From: Wolfiporia cocos | Lineage: Eukaryota > Basidiomycota > Agaricomycetes > Polyporales > Phaeolaceae | DNA: 64,000 nucleotides | Assembly: GCA_029448655.1 (NCBI GenBank) | Contig: JACCLO010000002.1 | Span: 3,224,001-3,288,000 of the forward strand | Direction: 5' to 3' | Translations under genes and position numbers: made by a program | Shown here: positions 1 to 12,417 of the stretch, piece by piece | Position numbering within the stretch: the stretch's first letter is position 1 | Layout: the number at the start of each line of letters is the position of its first letter | Notes under the pieces: generated by a model | What the model saw: only the letters and a program-made list of their open reading frames with translations | Told to the model about the DNA's origin: nothing | The model's database searches: none

Positions 1-3000
1 CATCAGTGAATGTCTTGTTACCGACTACGATGTCTTGCACCTGCATGATGATAATCAGGAGACAGCACGGTACATACTCAACGAGCTTGACTTACATCCT
101 TCTTGACTCTCGCCAACTGAACGATTCGTTCGTCAATCGTCCCTTTTGTGATGAGTCGATACACCGTAACCTGGCGCGTTTGACCAAGACGGTGAGCCCG
201 GTCCATAGCCTGGGCATCGTTGGACGGGTTCCAGTCGTGGTCATAGAAAACAACCGTATCCGCTGCAGTCAGGTTGATACCCAAACCACCGGCTCGCGTA
301 CTCAGCAGGAATATGAAGATGTCGGGTCTATATGGGAAAATGGTTAGATTCGCAATGACGGCCTGTCTGCACACAAACCTCGTTTGCCATTCCATCACCA
401 TGTCTCGTCTGTCCTCCAGTTTCGACGAGCCATCAAGGCGGAGGTACTTGTATTGTCGGTAAATGAGATATTCCTCCATGAGGTCCATCATTCTAGTCAT
501 CTGGAAATAGATCAAGACGCGATGGTCGCCTGCCTTGAGTTCTTGCAGCAAAGTATCGAGGCGAGCAAGTTTGCCAGAGTCAAAGATGAGCCGCTTCGCT
601 TCCGGCACTTGCATTGTTGATAGTGGCAGCTGATCTGGAGATGAACCGCCAGCAAGTCCAGATACATGCACGCCAGGGAACTGCTTGTAGTATTCTGCAC
701 ACGCCGCTGGCAAGTCCCACAATTCTCGTGGGATACCGTAAAGAGCCAGAGACTCAACAGGAGACTCTCGGAGCTGAGCCTGATGTTCCACGAAGGTACG
801 GTCTTCGCAGTATAGGGAGATAGGCGGCGCGACTGCAGGTGGAATGAACCATTTCAAGTCTCTTCTCGAGAGGCAAGACATTTTCCAAGCAGTGCGCGAG
901 ATCATACTGGGGTCAGGGAGACCTTCCGTGGAGTCAGGACGACTCAGCAGGACACGCCAGAAGATCTGGAATGGGTTCGACAAAATGCTCCCAACGAACG
1001 AGGATTCCCTATGAGCACATTAGGAGAGTCATGGGAGAGCCAAGTGCAGACTTACGATCCGTATAGTCCATCTTCAACACGCTGTGCCTCCGTTTGCGCA
1101 GCCGAGATATGTCTCTTTATTGGATGCATGGTATGTATAGCATGTGCTTCCGCAGGAGACATGCCGGCAAATCTCAGGAACGAGAACGAAGATTGCACTT
1201 TGACGAAGGTGAGGTCACGATTTGTGTAGTAATGTAGGATACGTACCTTCGCTAAGCAACGACTTGTGTATCCAATCCGGTGCCCAAATATTCATCAATC
1301 TAGCCAGATGCGACGTGTCTCCACCGTTCTCTGGTTCTTGTTGTGGTACGTCCAAAAGCCCACCATCGTGGTACATCAACTTCGGGATGGAGAACTTGAT
1401 GGGATTGCAGACTGAATATGGAAGCTGAACAAAGTCACCCTCATATTTGAGTGGACCCGACCGTCCGAATTCGGAGAATGAGAATGGTGCGACGACATCT
1501 GCTTGCTCGAACAACTCTGGGTGATTGCACACCTATACAACATGAATAACAAGTCACAAGGGGAAATGACCACTGTAATGACGTACCTTGCGGAACTGCA
1601 TGACGAGGTTCATCAGCGAGCGTGCCGAGTCCGCGTCGCCGATATTGGCCGCTTTCTCTAGAAGATCTGCAACAGACACATTGGCAAGCAGCGCCTTGTA
1701 CATCGCACGTTGGCGCGCGCTCAGGTCAACGTAGATATCTTTCTCGATCTGTGGGCATTGTAATTAGCGATGACCACGACAGACGGCGCAACATATTACC
1801 TTGTCGCTGAGTTCATTCTGTACATGACGCTTGACGCGACGAAGCATGAAGGGCTTCAAGATCATATGCAGCCGACGCAGTTGATGCTCATTGAGCTTGC
1901 TTCCCTTATTCTCTGCCGCATTCTCAATGTCCTTGGAGAACCACTCGTTGAACTCGTCATGCGAGTCGAACAGGCTAGGCATGATGAAGTGCAGCAGCGC
2001 CCAGAGCTCTATAAGCACCATTAGACTCTGCTGAAGCGCATCGGAGGCGTGGCTTACCTTGCATAGAGTTCTGAATCGGTGTGCCAGTGAGTAGAAGACG
2101 ATTCCGACATTGGAAGCCAAGGAGTGTCTTCCACCGAGCGCTAGACGAATTCTTGATATTTTGTGCTTCGTCCAGGATCATATACTGCCATTTTACACGC
2201 TGGAAATACTGCTGATCTTGGGTGACCTACGCCGTGTTTATCAATAATCATACAAGCGGGTGATTACAACCTGCTCACCAATTGATAGCTGGTAATGAGG
2301 ACATGGAAGGGAGCATCCTCATCGTAGCTGATCTCCTTCTTGTTCCAGAATTTCCGAAGTGTTGCTCTGTCTTTGACATTGCCCCAGTACGGTATCACCT
2401 TCATCTTAGGGACAAAGCGAGTGATCTCCTGTTGCCAGTTGTGCAACGTGGATGCGGGAGATACAACGAGGAAAGGCCCCCAGATGTCGTGAGTTTCGGC
2501 AAGATACGCAAGTAACGATATGGATTGCACAGTCTACAGGAAGCGACATTAAAGGGACCCGCCATTTAGAAGACATAACAGCTTACCTTCCCGAGACCCA
2601 TCTCGTCAGCGAGGATGCCATTGATACCCTGTTCGTACAAGGTGGCCAACCAATTCAAGCCCTTGAGTTGGTACTCCTTGAGAGTCGCCATCAGCATGTT
2701 GGGTTGTTTGATTGTAAGCTCTCCGGTGAGAGAAGTTGGGTTCTGGAAGTTGAGCTCATCCGAATCCACTGTAATAGTTTGATCGCACCGATACCACTGT
2801 TATGATGTGATACACAGCACAGTACTTACAGTCGACTAGGGGAGTGGTAGCAGGAGCAGAACCTAGACCCTCAACATCTTCATCCGCGCGGATATGGGCT
2901 TGACGCTTTGCAAGTTTCAAAGCCTCATTTGTCTTGCGTTCTAAAGCCGCCTGCGTGTCGAAGTCTTGCGCTTTGCGTTTGGCAAGTGCTATTGCGGCCT

Positions 3001-5312
3001 GGGCGTTGTGCCGAGCATGTCTATGAATGTTGGTTTGGTCCTCTACGATGACTGTGTCAAAGACACTCGCTTGAGGATAATTATCACGCACCATCATCAA
3101 AGTCAATATCCTGCAGGCTGTCGATGTCATTATCAACAAAGTCAGCGCCAGCCGGTAAAAGTAATGGCGTAGAGTCGCCCTCGAGTTCAGCGGCTTTGGT
3201 GATCATTAGCGTTGTCCATTTCACGACCACAGTATGGTTGCTTACTCTTGAGCTTGTTACCAACGAAGTGACTATAGAGTTCGGTCTGACTGATCAAGAA
3301 TTCCAGTTTTCTGGCCTGCCTTGCGGCCTCGCGCTTCTCCTCCTCGACCTTAGCACGATCGATAGCCTCTTTGTGCTCTCGCCGTTTGACGTCGCGTTCC
3401 TCCTTCTCGTTCTTCTTCCAGAACACCAGCATCTCGCGCATGAGGCGCTTGCCCTTCGCCTGCATGTCCTTGATGGCTTTCGGATTCCGAGTGAGTGGCT
3501 TTCGCGCCTGGATCGACGACAGCGTCGCAATGCGCTTGAGCTGCGTCTGTCTAGAGATGTATCCCTGTACATGGTATTTGTATACCTGGGTTGCTGCTGT
3601 TAGCGACACTATACCGGATCGCACATTCATCAGGCTGATGACGGCTTGCCTTGGGCACCTCTCTTCTTGCAATATTTGTCCAAACCTTCCGCTGCGCCTC
3701 TTGAAGTGTCTTCACGCGCTTCAGCATAGACGCGTCGTCGATCTTCTTCGCGCGCTTCAGTGGTGGTATGGATTCATCAAGCTCATAAACGGTGGTGGAA
3801 ACTGAAGTGAGCGCCGGAGACGCTGGTCGCGATGCGCTAGGCGTAACATCGTCAGCGACGGACCCGGCAGCAGACGGTACACCAAGTAGTTCCTGCGTCT
3901 GTGGGGGTAGCGCGTCGTACTTCTTGCGCCCGGGTTTCCTTCTGACCTTGGGCGTTGTAGAGATACTGTCGACACTGTTCTCCCTTTGGGCTTGCTTGCC
4001 TTTACCCTTAGCCTTGGCCGACGAGACCAATTTATTCACTGGCACATTTGCGGAGATACTGTTGGGCCCTTTACCCGAGATATCCTCTAGATCTGTACCG
4101 TCGTTGACAATTCTCCGCTTCTTCTGGGGAGGTATGGTCTTCGAAATGGGTATATCAAGCTCGCTCTCAGAATCCGGCATTTGATGGGTATTGGATCGCC
4201 TCCCGTGGTCTTTTCCTTTGCCCTTGTGTCTTGAATGACTCGCATGCTCTGGATCACCCATGATAACGCGTAGTCGCCCGCGCTCATCCATCTGAGTGAA
4301 GTCAGAATGCACCATCTCATATCCCTCATATGGATTAAGCGATGGAGAGACAGCCCGCATCATCGGGTCCTCCTCAGGAAGAGGTGGGGGAGGCGGGGGC
4401 GGAGGTGGTGGTATCCGCGCGATGCGGTCTCTGTACTCGTGTGACATATTGTACGCGGTGCGAGTATCGCGATCCTAACGAGAGATGAGAATGTTTGAGT
4501 GGCGACGATATGGCCCTACTCACAATGATCCAGCGAGAGAACCATGCGTCCACCTGTTTGAATCTCTTGTGGGTCTCCAATGCGTAGTGTCCGATTTCCG
4601 GAAGCCAGACTTCCTCGCAATCCTCCAGATCGGTTGAGGTTAGACGCGCCTCCTCTTCCGTCTGCGCTTGGTTTTGCTCGGGATATTCATCGCCGAGCTG
4701 CTCGGAATCAGCGTTCTCCGCTGCAGGCGTGTGATTACGCTGCTGCCGAAGACGATTAGAAGTCCGGCGGGACGGCTGAAGCACAGTATGCATTGAGCAT
4801 GGCTAGTGACCACTGGGCACTTCACCAAGCCACTCACCCGCTTCTGTCCCGGTGGCTGATAGTCCTCATCGTCATCCGCAACCTTGCGTTTCTTCTTCCC
4901 ATGCCCATCCACATAACCTTCCTTGAATCGATGGACGACCTGCCCACCGCTAGACGACGACGGGGATAGTGGCGGCTGCGTGTGCTCATCGCGATCTGGG
5001 TAGTAGTTGCCGCCTGGCCCAATAGAAATACGTCAACCTGAGCCCAATGACCTGAACAAGTGACCCACCTCCTACACCATTGTGCGCAGCCGGCTGGTAC
5101 GCGATCCCGCGCGATGGTGGCGGCTGTTCCTTCTCGTGCGCCGCCTGAACGGCTGCGTGGTTTGATGGCTGAGTGCGAGGAGACATTGTCGTCGTGGGAG
5201 AAGGTCGCATTGGCGCCGATTCCACCGACGACGTGGGGACAGAAGCCTGCGCGGGAGGTGCAGATATGTGCGGCGGCGCAGGATCGTCGTTGAGGATGTG
5301 TTTCAGCGACAT
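1..5312 (-). CDS. INO80: INO80 chromatin-remodelling ATPase (3' partial, runs off window)
   Basis: Snf2-family ATPase that slides nucleosomes and exchanges H2A.Z as the motor of the nuclear INO80 complex. The start is the ATG at 5310-5312 ([10 protein letters not shown]). A disordered, charged N-terminus with a run of about ten prolines (about 4380-4415) is followed by the DBINO domain (about 3230-3640, Lys/Arg/Glu-rich helix). Next come the SNF2 ATPase lobe (Walker A in [10 protein letters not shown] near 2570; DEAQ box in [10 protein letters not shown] near 2170) and the helicase C lobe with [11 protein letters not shown] and [12 protein letters not shown] (about 110-330). The long insertion between the lobes (about 600-1500) is typical of INO80 and separates it from SWI/SNF and ISWI ATPases. 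At least ten introns of about 50-60 nt break the frame. The last visible intron is 41-95, after which the C-terminal exon continues past base 1. A partner subunit, IES1, is encoded 15 kb away. Confidence 0.97.
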
Positions 5313-6041
5313 TGCAGCAAGCGGTAGCTAGAGCAAGCAAGAAGATGGCGTCCAAGAGCTACAGGCTGTGCAAGCACCTCAGCCAGATTCTGGCGCTTGC
5401 GAGACGACGATATGTCTATTCCGCGGCGGTGTTTCCTTCCGAGAAGTCCAACACGACGCGAAGACCGAAGGAACTAGACGACTGGTAACGGAACGGCGAG
5501 TATCGAGCAAGGAGAGACGGGGAATGGTACGGGGAAAAGCCTGAATGGAGAGGGAACGAAGGAGATAGAATTGATGTAGGGCCGGGCGAGCAGACGTACG
5601 GCTAAGCCGTAAAATGGCCAGCATGCCTGGTCTCATTGGATTTGGTGTTGCTACAAATATGTCACTTTCCTAAATAGGCCATCGCAATCCTCAGCCGGTG
5701 CTTCCTACTCCTCCGTCACGTCCGTGACATCCCCGCCCTTACTGCGCCGAGCATTGCAGCCCCTCATCGCACGCAATGTTCGCGGCGGGGTACCATTGTA
5801 CGGCATTTGCTCTTATGTCGCAGCACAGCCCTGCCCATCCGCCGCGACAGTTGATGGGGGATATCCTGAGGCTGTGGGCTGTTGGTCAGATGTGGGTGCG
5901 AGTTTAGACGCGCGTTCGCGGCCTTACGCCACATCGTTTACCAGGAGGTTTCTCAGCATTGTCATGCAACCTCCATGACAAGTCAAATGCGAAACTAATC
6001 ATAATTACACTACATAATGATGCTCTCTCGTCTTCTCTCGT
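5313..6041. other. INO80 upstream region and FUM1 3' flank
   Basis: This 729-bp stretch lies between the INO80 start and the FUM1 stop, both on the minus strand. It holds an 85-codon ATG-started minus ORF (5379-5636) whose Arg/Ser/Leu-rich start looks like a mitochondrial presequence. The ORF has no recognised domain and lies where the INO80 leader should be, so it may be an upstream ORF or chance. The rest shows no recognisable gene. Confidence 0.5.
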
Positions 6042-8207
6042 CTACGCGTCGTCAGGGCCCAGCATGAGCTCCGGACGGACTTTCTGGTCAAACTCCTCCG
6101 GCGTAAGGAATCCGAGCGCCACAGTGGCTTCCTTCAGCGTGGTACCCTCCTTGTGCGCCTTCTTGGCGCATTTGGCTACGTCTGTATGCGGCGGTCAGTC
6201 ACAACGCCTCCTAGCGTGTCTAAGCGACTTACTATCGTAGCCCAGGTGGCTGTTGAGGATGGTTGCCAACATCAGCGACTCGTTGAGGAGAGTGTTGATG
6301 CGCTTCTCGTTAGCGTGAATCCCAACAACACAGTTCTTGGTGAACGACCGTGAGCCTGTCACACGACGAGAATCAATCAGGTAACGTGTCAAATGACTGG
6401 CCGCATACCATCTGCCAACAGGCGGATACTTTGCAGTACATTTTTAATGATAACCGGCTTGAACACGTTCAACTACCGCGCATCAACGCCACATGCGTCA
6501 GCGAGGACATGACAATATGAAATCCCACTCACCTCGAAGTGTCCATTCGATCCTGCTACACTGACCGCGGTCTGGTTGCCAATAACTTGCGCAGCGACCA
6601 TAGTCAACGCCTCGCACTGGGTAGGATTGACCTTTCCAGGCATGATACTGCTACCGGGCTCATTCTCAGGTAGGCTGAGCTCGCCAAAGCCGCAACGTGG
6701 ACCAGAGCCAAGGAAACGGATATCGTTGGCAATCTTCATGAAGGAACATGCGATGACATTCAGCGCACCGTGCGCCTCAACCAACGCATCATGCGAAGCG
6801 AGGGCTTCGAACTTCAGGAGCTCAGGACGTTGCTTTGCTTCTGAGAACAGCTGTCCAAGCATACCTTATTCGGTGCGGTCTTGAATTCGAGTCCAGTGAC
6901 CTTAGAGATCTCAGCGGCGACCTTGACATCAAATCCTTTCTTAGTGTTCAGGCCCTGTGTAACGATTGTGAGCAGACCGCTAGATCTAGTGAGATCTGTG
7001 TACCACTTACTGTGCCGACTGCAGTACCACCCTGCGCGAGGAGGCTCAACCGCGGAAGAACGGCCTGGACCCGCTCGATGCCGTTGGATACCTGCTGAAC
7101 GTATCCGCTAAACTCTTGCCCGAGCGTCAATGGCGTAGCATCCTAATTTCAAAGGTTTACACTCGGATGACGTCGTTTACATATTCTAAATTACATACCT
7201 GCAAGTGGGTTCGTCCAATTTTGATGATGCTCTCAAACTCCTTGACCTTGACAGAAAGAGCGTCACGCAGTTCAGTCAGCGCAGGGAGCAGAGAGTGATG
7301 AATCTCCGTAACAGCGGCGATGTGCATTGCTGTTGGGAAGCTATACAGTGCGATTAGTAAATCATGCGTCGCGTGGTTCTAAAACGCTTGCATACGTGTC
7401 ATTGCTGCTCTGACTCATGTTAACATGGTCGTTAGGGTGAACGGGCTTCTTTGAACCAAGCTCTCCTCCAAGCAATTCAATCGCCCGGTTAGAGATGACC
7501 TGTGCACGTACAATAAGCAAAATATATCGATATACCTATGTGGATGGACTTGCCTCGTTCACATTCATGTTGCTTTGCGTCCCACTACCTGTCTGGAACA
7601 CGACCAGCGGGAAGTGGTCGATGAGTTTGCCAGAGATGACCTATGTTCCAATGTTAGTGCACAACCCCAACCAGCCCGACAGAAATGCGACCGACCTCGT
7701 CAGCGGCCTTCTGGATGGCGTCGCCAACCTTGGGATCCAAGCCATACCCGACATTGACTGCAGCGGACGCCTTCTTTAGCACACCAAATGCCTTGATGAG
7801 GGGAGGAGGTAAGCGCTCAGTGGGTCCGCCGATATCGAAGTTCTGGAGAGAGCTATTACGTGATGGCGTTCAGTATCATCTTTGCGGCCAACTCCTGGGA
7901 CGTACCGCTGTGTCTGTGCTCCCCAGTATCGGTCGGCGGGAACCTGTAGTTCACCGAACGTGTCGCGCTCCACACGGTATTTCTGCTCGGCCTGTATGTT
8001 CTGTCAGCCTTCTTTCGGTTACAGAGGATCTGCGCTGCACGCACCATGACGATGGAAGACGTAGAGAACAGCCTAGGAGCGGCTACCCGCTGGGTGTTCA
8101 GCTGCACCCCGATGGGGACACAATCACATGAGCATCATTCTGGACAACTCCCTTAGCTTGCCATGACTCACGAAGTGCAACTGCGTACGTGCAAGTCGGA
8201 CCCGCAT
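6042..8207 (-). CDS. FUM1: Fumarate hydratase, class II, mitochondrial
   Basis: Catalyses reversible hydration of fumarate to malate in the TCA cycle. In fungi one gene usually serves both mitochondria and cytosol. The class II signature [11 protein letters not shown] is at about 6610-6650 (minus). The start region [23 protein letters not shown] and the C-terminal segment ending LMGPDDA-like ([16 protein letters not shown]) match fumarases. The chosen start is the ATG at 8205-8207. Exon 1 (8172-8207) encodes 12 residues and splices in phase 0 across GTGAGT...CAG onto [16 protein letters not shown], which together make a basic, Ser/Arg-rich mitochondrial presequence. An internal Met before AEQKYRV could initiate a cytosolic form. 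About ten short introns are present. Divergent from PEX11 with about 455 bp between starts. Confidence 0.95.
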
Positions 8208-8662
8208 TCCAGACGAGCAAACGGTAGTGCCGCACGAGCGATTTTATGGCGACGAGTGTGAGGTAGTCGGACGCGTTTGCAGCCACCTCCCAAGACTGTT
8301 CACGCAGGGTTGCGGTTGTTACCGGTGTCCTCCCCGACTTACTCCGTCGGCCGCCATTTGTGTGCTTGCCATCGTCGCATGGGCGTCTTGCCTTTTACTC
8401 GGCCGGACTGATCAGCGCGACCACCAGCAGGATTCGGGGCTCACGAATGGAGTACATATCCGCCCTAAACACATACCGCAGACGCGTCGGACGACGCGCA
8501 CCGACGCGTGGCACGCGCCCCGGCTATATCAGAGGGGATGAAGTCACGAGAGGACATAGAGCGGAATTCACGTGAAGTGCGCGGCTCTCCACTTCCCCAG
8601 ACTCCCCAGCCGCAGGTCCTCCGGTACGTCCATCGTCTCCTTCTCGCGCGACCGAAGCAGTC
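8208..8662. promoter_or_regulatory. Shared FUM1/PEX11 divergent promoter
   Basis: A 455-bp intergenic region between the head-to-head FUM1 (-) and PEX11 (+) start codons. It contains the E-box palindrome CACGTG at 8569-8574, within the longer palindrome TTCACGTGAA. No gene is recognisable within it. Confidence 0.5.
8569..8574. promoter_or_regulatory. CACGTG E-box in FUM1/PEX11 promoter
   Basis: Perfect CACGTG palindrome 94 bp before the PEX11 ATG. It is the known core site of bHLH regulators such as Cbf1 or USF type; binding here is inferred. Confidence 0.4.
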
Positions 8663-9723
8663 ATGTCGACCGTCGCGTCCCAAGTCATCCTCCATCCGGT
8701 GGTCTCCCAGTCCCTGAAGGTGTTGGGCACGAACCTCGGCCGAGACAAGGTACGTCATCTCAGTTCTCGGTGCGGCTGTTTCATGACATCCGGATTCCTA
8801 GCTCTACCGTGCAGTCCAGTACTTCTCGCGCTTTCTGGCTTGGTATCTCCTCGCTAGAGAATACAAGATCGAGGCGGCAAGATGGAGCGCGCTGAAGTCT
8901 CATCTCACCATCGCTAGAAAGTGTGCGTCGAAATCTCGGATCTATGACTTGATAACTGGATCCCCCATGCAGTGATGCGGTTGGGCAAACCCGTTGAACA
9001 TTTGCAGGCTGCTCTGCGTGCTGCTCAATTAAACGCTGACTTCGGAGAGCAACTCACTGCCATATGCCGTCAGCTGGGGTACTTCGGCTATCTCTCATAT
9101 GATACTCTAGTGTGGGTGAGTACAAAACCGTTACTATGTGTGCCCATGATACATTCCCCGGTTCCCCCAGGCAAACACCGTGAAGTTCTTTAACCTCAAA
9201 CCCTCTACTGCTGAGAAAGTCAGCAAGAACGCGAATCGTTTTTGGTTTGCAGGGATCCTGTTCAGCATCGTCCATGGACTTCTCAAGGTTAATACAGAAT
9301 CGCTGGACCTATTTCTTGTATCTCATCATGCTGGTCAATACAGGCAGGCAGGCTAGCTAATGAAGCGAAGAGACTGCACAATGCCCAGTTCAGCGACAAG
9401 GGAGACACTGCCGACCGTGAAGCGAAGTTGAAAGCCCTCTCGGTGTACGTATATGTTTCAGGGGCCGTGATTATGGTGGCAAGCACTCACAAGGTCTCCT
9501 CAGTACTCGAGAGGCAACTCGGACCCAATTCATTGTGGACCTTCTCGATATATGGATACCCGCCACGAACATTGGCATCGCGAACCTCAACGACGGCGTC
9601 CTTGGGATTTTCGGGTAAGTGGGGTTTTCTTCTTCCAGAGTCATCGCTAAGCACCCGTGCCTTAGATTTATCACTTCACTTATTGCGTTCCGCCAGCAGT
9701 GGATTACTGTAATCAGCAAGTAG
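8663..9723 (+). CDS. PEX11: Peroxisomal membrane biogenesis protein Pex11
   Basis: Pex11 elongates and tubulates peroxisomal membrane during peroxisome proliferation. The ATG at 8663 opens MSTVASQVILHPVVSQSLKV. Spliced exons continue with LYRAVQYFSRFLAWYL, then LMRLGKPVEHLQAAL and FGYLSYDTLVW, which is the conserved Pex11 N-terminal amphipathic region. The C-terminal half has two hydrophobic segments (FWFAGILFSIVHGLL and the end segment FITSLIAFRQQW). The exon order and about 240-residue product fit the family. Six exons are separated by introns of about 50-70 nt; the first is GT-AG after GRDK. The stop is TAG at 9721-9723. Convergent with CMC1 downstream (274 bp between stops) and divergent from FUM1 upstream. 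Confidence 0.9.
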
Positions 9724-9997
9724 GTTATACCTATTATGTGATATTCAGCACCTTGTGCGACTGCTGCGTGCCGAGTCCAACTCTCGTGTATTCCAGCGCA
9801 GAGTATGTAGTAGAGACATCGCGGAGTATATTTGTATCATCGAGCATCTTCGGTGGCGGGCGCAAGTGGACGTGACTGAGCAGCAAACCAGACACCACCG
9901 ACAACTCCTCAACGATTGGCACGGCGTGCTTCGTTGAACTTTTGGTCGCGGCGGTAACCGCCTGGTTGTGAGAGGCCACGCCGCGGGTCGAACAACG

Positions 9998-10394
9998 TCA
10001 CTCAAGTGATGATGGCGGTGGTAAACTTTGTTGTTGAGTATTGCGCAGCCGGATGTATTCTGTGCGCATAGCTGCCATTGGCTCCGGACCTGTGCTGCAC
10101 GCCGGAAACCCGCGTCGATTGCCTGTGCTTAGATGAACGAATAGGTGAGGTCGGGTGGTACTTACAACTGGAGCATGCAGTCTTGTACCGCTTTGTACTT
10201 GTCCTTACATGCCCACGCAACAGTGAGGGTCCGTCTTGTCGCGCAATCTGCGAATTCTATGTTGCGTAGTGAGTGGGGGAAGTCGGACTTATGGCGAACG
10301 GTCAACCTTTCACTATTGCATCACATTCCTTCAAAGCCTTTGTCTTTGCTGTTTTCAGCAGTGTCTCTTCTTCGCGTCTGGAGAGAGTGCTCAT
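9998..10394 (-). CDS. CMC1: COX assembly mitochondrial protein Cmc1 (twin CX9C)
   Basis: Small intermembrane-space protein that helps cytochrome c oxidase (Cox1) biogenesis and copper handling. Three exons, 10307-10394, 10166-10256 and 9998-10094, join in frame to 91 residues. The spliced protein has two exact CX9C motifs: C-DAIVKEFAD-C across intron 1, and C-KDKYKAVQD-C in exon 2. These are the disulphide-bonded helical hairpin pairs imported by Mia40. The C-terminus includes AMRTEYIRLR, as in the family. Intron 1 ends ATAG and intron 2 ends GCAG; the acceptor choice was forced by frame. The gene is too fragmented to appear as one ORF. It starts 248 bp from LIP5, head to head. Confidence 0.85.
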
Positions 10395-10503
10395 CTCGGT
10401 CTCCGCTGAGCTGAATAAGAGGTCCGAACGGCGTAGTGAGTCGATGCGCCTTGCGCCTTGTTGTGGGCGCCTTGTTGTTTCGCGTCGATCGGAGGGGCGG
10501 ATC

Positions 10504-10509
10504 CACGTG
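10504..10509. promoter_or_regulatory. CACGTG E-box in CMC1/LIP5 promoter
   Basis: Perfect CACGTG palindrome 110 bp upstream of CMC1 and 133 bp upstream of the preferred LIP5 start, in a 247-bp bidirectional promoter. Confidence 0.4.
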
Positions 10510-10641
10510 GGTGGGCGCTCCGACAGGAAGCCCGACGTTTCTCAGTCACTCGAGCGAGCGAGCTGCGCTCGCTACTTGGCCTGCACTCACAGCCGTTGAA
10601 TTTCTCCCTCGCTTTCCCCGATGGTTCGACCTGGATGCTCC

Positions 10642-12127
10642 ATGAACTCTATTCTGCGCTCCGCTAGCGTAGCAAGGAGGACCCCTCATGTCAGGACATT
10701 AGCCACCCCGTCTTCGTCTAAGAGTAGCTTTAGTCAGGCTCTCGCCGAAGGGCCTGCATTGGACGACTTCATCTCGGGGAATGCTCCTGATAGGGTCGTT
10801 CTTGGAAATACGAAGGGGTACGCCGTCATTGCTTCTTATGCTCTTAAGGCCGTTCTGACCGAGCAGGACTGACGTACTAGACCCCGTTTGCCCTCTTATC
10901 TGAAGACGTCCATCCCGAAGGGTGCCTCGTATACGAAAATCAAGAACGATCTACGAGGCCTTAATCTGCACACCGTCTGTGAGGAGGCACGATGTCCGAA
11001 CATCGGCGACTGCTGGGGCGGGAAAGAGGGGGCATCCCCGGAAGAGGGCCGCAGCGCAGCAACGGCGACTATCATGGTGAGCGGAGCTTCTGTATATCGC
11101 GCGTACTAGGCTGAGTTTGCGACCATACAGTTGATGGGCGACACATGCACTCGAGGATGCCGATTTTGTTCAGTCAAGACATCACGGGCACCACCACCTC
11201 TTGACCCTCACGAGCCAGAGAACACCGCCGAAGCGATCAGCCGGTGGGGTCTTGGCTACATCGTGTTGACCAGCGTCGACCGAGATGGTAAGCTCTGAAC
11301 CCAGACCCTTCAGGCCGGCAACTGTTCTGAACATCATGGTGTTCAAGATCTCGCGGACGGTGGTGCGCATCACTTCGCGGAGACAATTCGGAAGATCAAA
11401 CAGAAGTGAGTATAGACAGGTCTGGTCGGTCTATGGAGACTAAGCAGCGCACTACGCAGAGCGCCACATATCCTCGTAGAAGCACTGACTGGTGACTTCG
11501 CAGGCTCCCTGCCACATGTCTCTGTCGTTGCCAAGTCGGGTCTTGACGTCTATGCACACAACATCGAGACAGTCGAGGCACTTACGCCATTCGTGCGCGA
11601 CCGCCGTGCTACCTTCGGGCAAAGTTTGAGTGTGCTCGAGCACGCGAAGAAAGAGGGTGTCAGAGTCACGAAGACCAGTATCATGCTCGGTGTTGGTGAA
11701 GCAGAGGATCAGGTCATGGACGCACTGCGAGGTATAGCCGCACGGCGTCTGACCAATGAAGATGCTAATATTCGTTTCTCATCTCAGAACTTCGGAAGAT
11801 TGACGTAGATGTCGTAACATTTGGCCAATACATGCGGCCTACTAAACGGCACATGAAAGTCGACCGGTATGTGGAACCCGCCGAGTTCGAACGGTGGAAG
11901 CAGGTTGCAGAAGACATGGGTTTCATGTACGTCGCCAGCGGTCCACTCGTGCGCAGCAGTTATAAGGTAAGAGTGACACATGTATAACGTCAAGCAATCT
12001 CTGAGATGTATTCCAGGCCGGCGAGTTCTACATTGAGAATGTCCTTCGGGGCAAGGCAGCGGAGAAGAGGACCAAGAAGTTGCTTGCAGATCAAGATCTG
12101 GCGGAGGCGCTTGATAAATCTCGCTGA
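10642..12127 (+). CDS. LIP5: Lipoyl synthase, mitochondrial (radical SAM)
   Basis: Inserts two sulphurs into protein-bound octanoyl chains to form lipoate for PDH, OGDH and glycine cleavage. Both 4Fe-4S sites are visible: the auxiliary cluster [12 protein letters not shown] (C-x4-C-x5-C) in exon 2, and the radical-[11 protein letters not shown] (CX3CX2C) at the start of exon 3. The conserved C-terminal serine motif VRSSYKAGEF and the [11 protein letters not shown] region are also present. I prefer the ATG at 10642 ([13 protein letters not shown]), a typical mitochondrial presequence. The in-frame ATG at 10621 would add seven residues. Exon 1 ends in GG at 10817 and joins exon 2 at 10881 to restore [10 protein letters not shown]. 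There are about six short introns; the stop is TGA at 12125-12127. Confidence 0.95.
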
Positions 12128-12417
12128 CGATATCATGTTCACAGTAGCGACTTCAGCTCCAAATTTTAGATACTCTGAATCATTCACTGCATACTCTAGT
12201 ACTCCTGTGATATTGTAAACTATTGACGGCGACCATCCATCGCGAACGAAGCCTAATAGCGCGGATATGAGGTGGACGCCTCATTGAGGATACCAGCCAC
12301 CGCATTTTGCCGGGATTCGTGATCGCAACCCAAAGGGTAAACCTTATTTTTCTTTCAGTACACCGACCTCAAAACGCACCGCCAGCTCCGTCCTCGGCAC
12401 CCTCCCCTCCTTGCATA
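12128..12417. other. LIP5-RPS28 intergenic region
   Basis: 290 bp between LIP5 and RPS28, presumed to hold the LIP5 3' end and the RPS28 promoter. A pyrimidine-rich stretch precedes the RPS28 ATG, as is usual for ribosomal-protein genes. No other feature was recognised. Confidence 0.4.
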
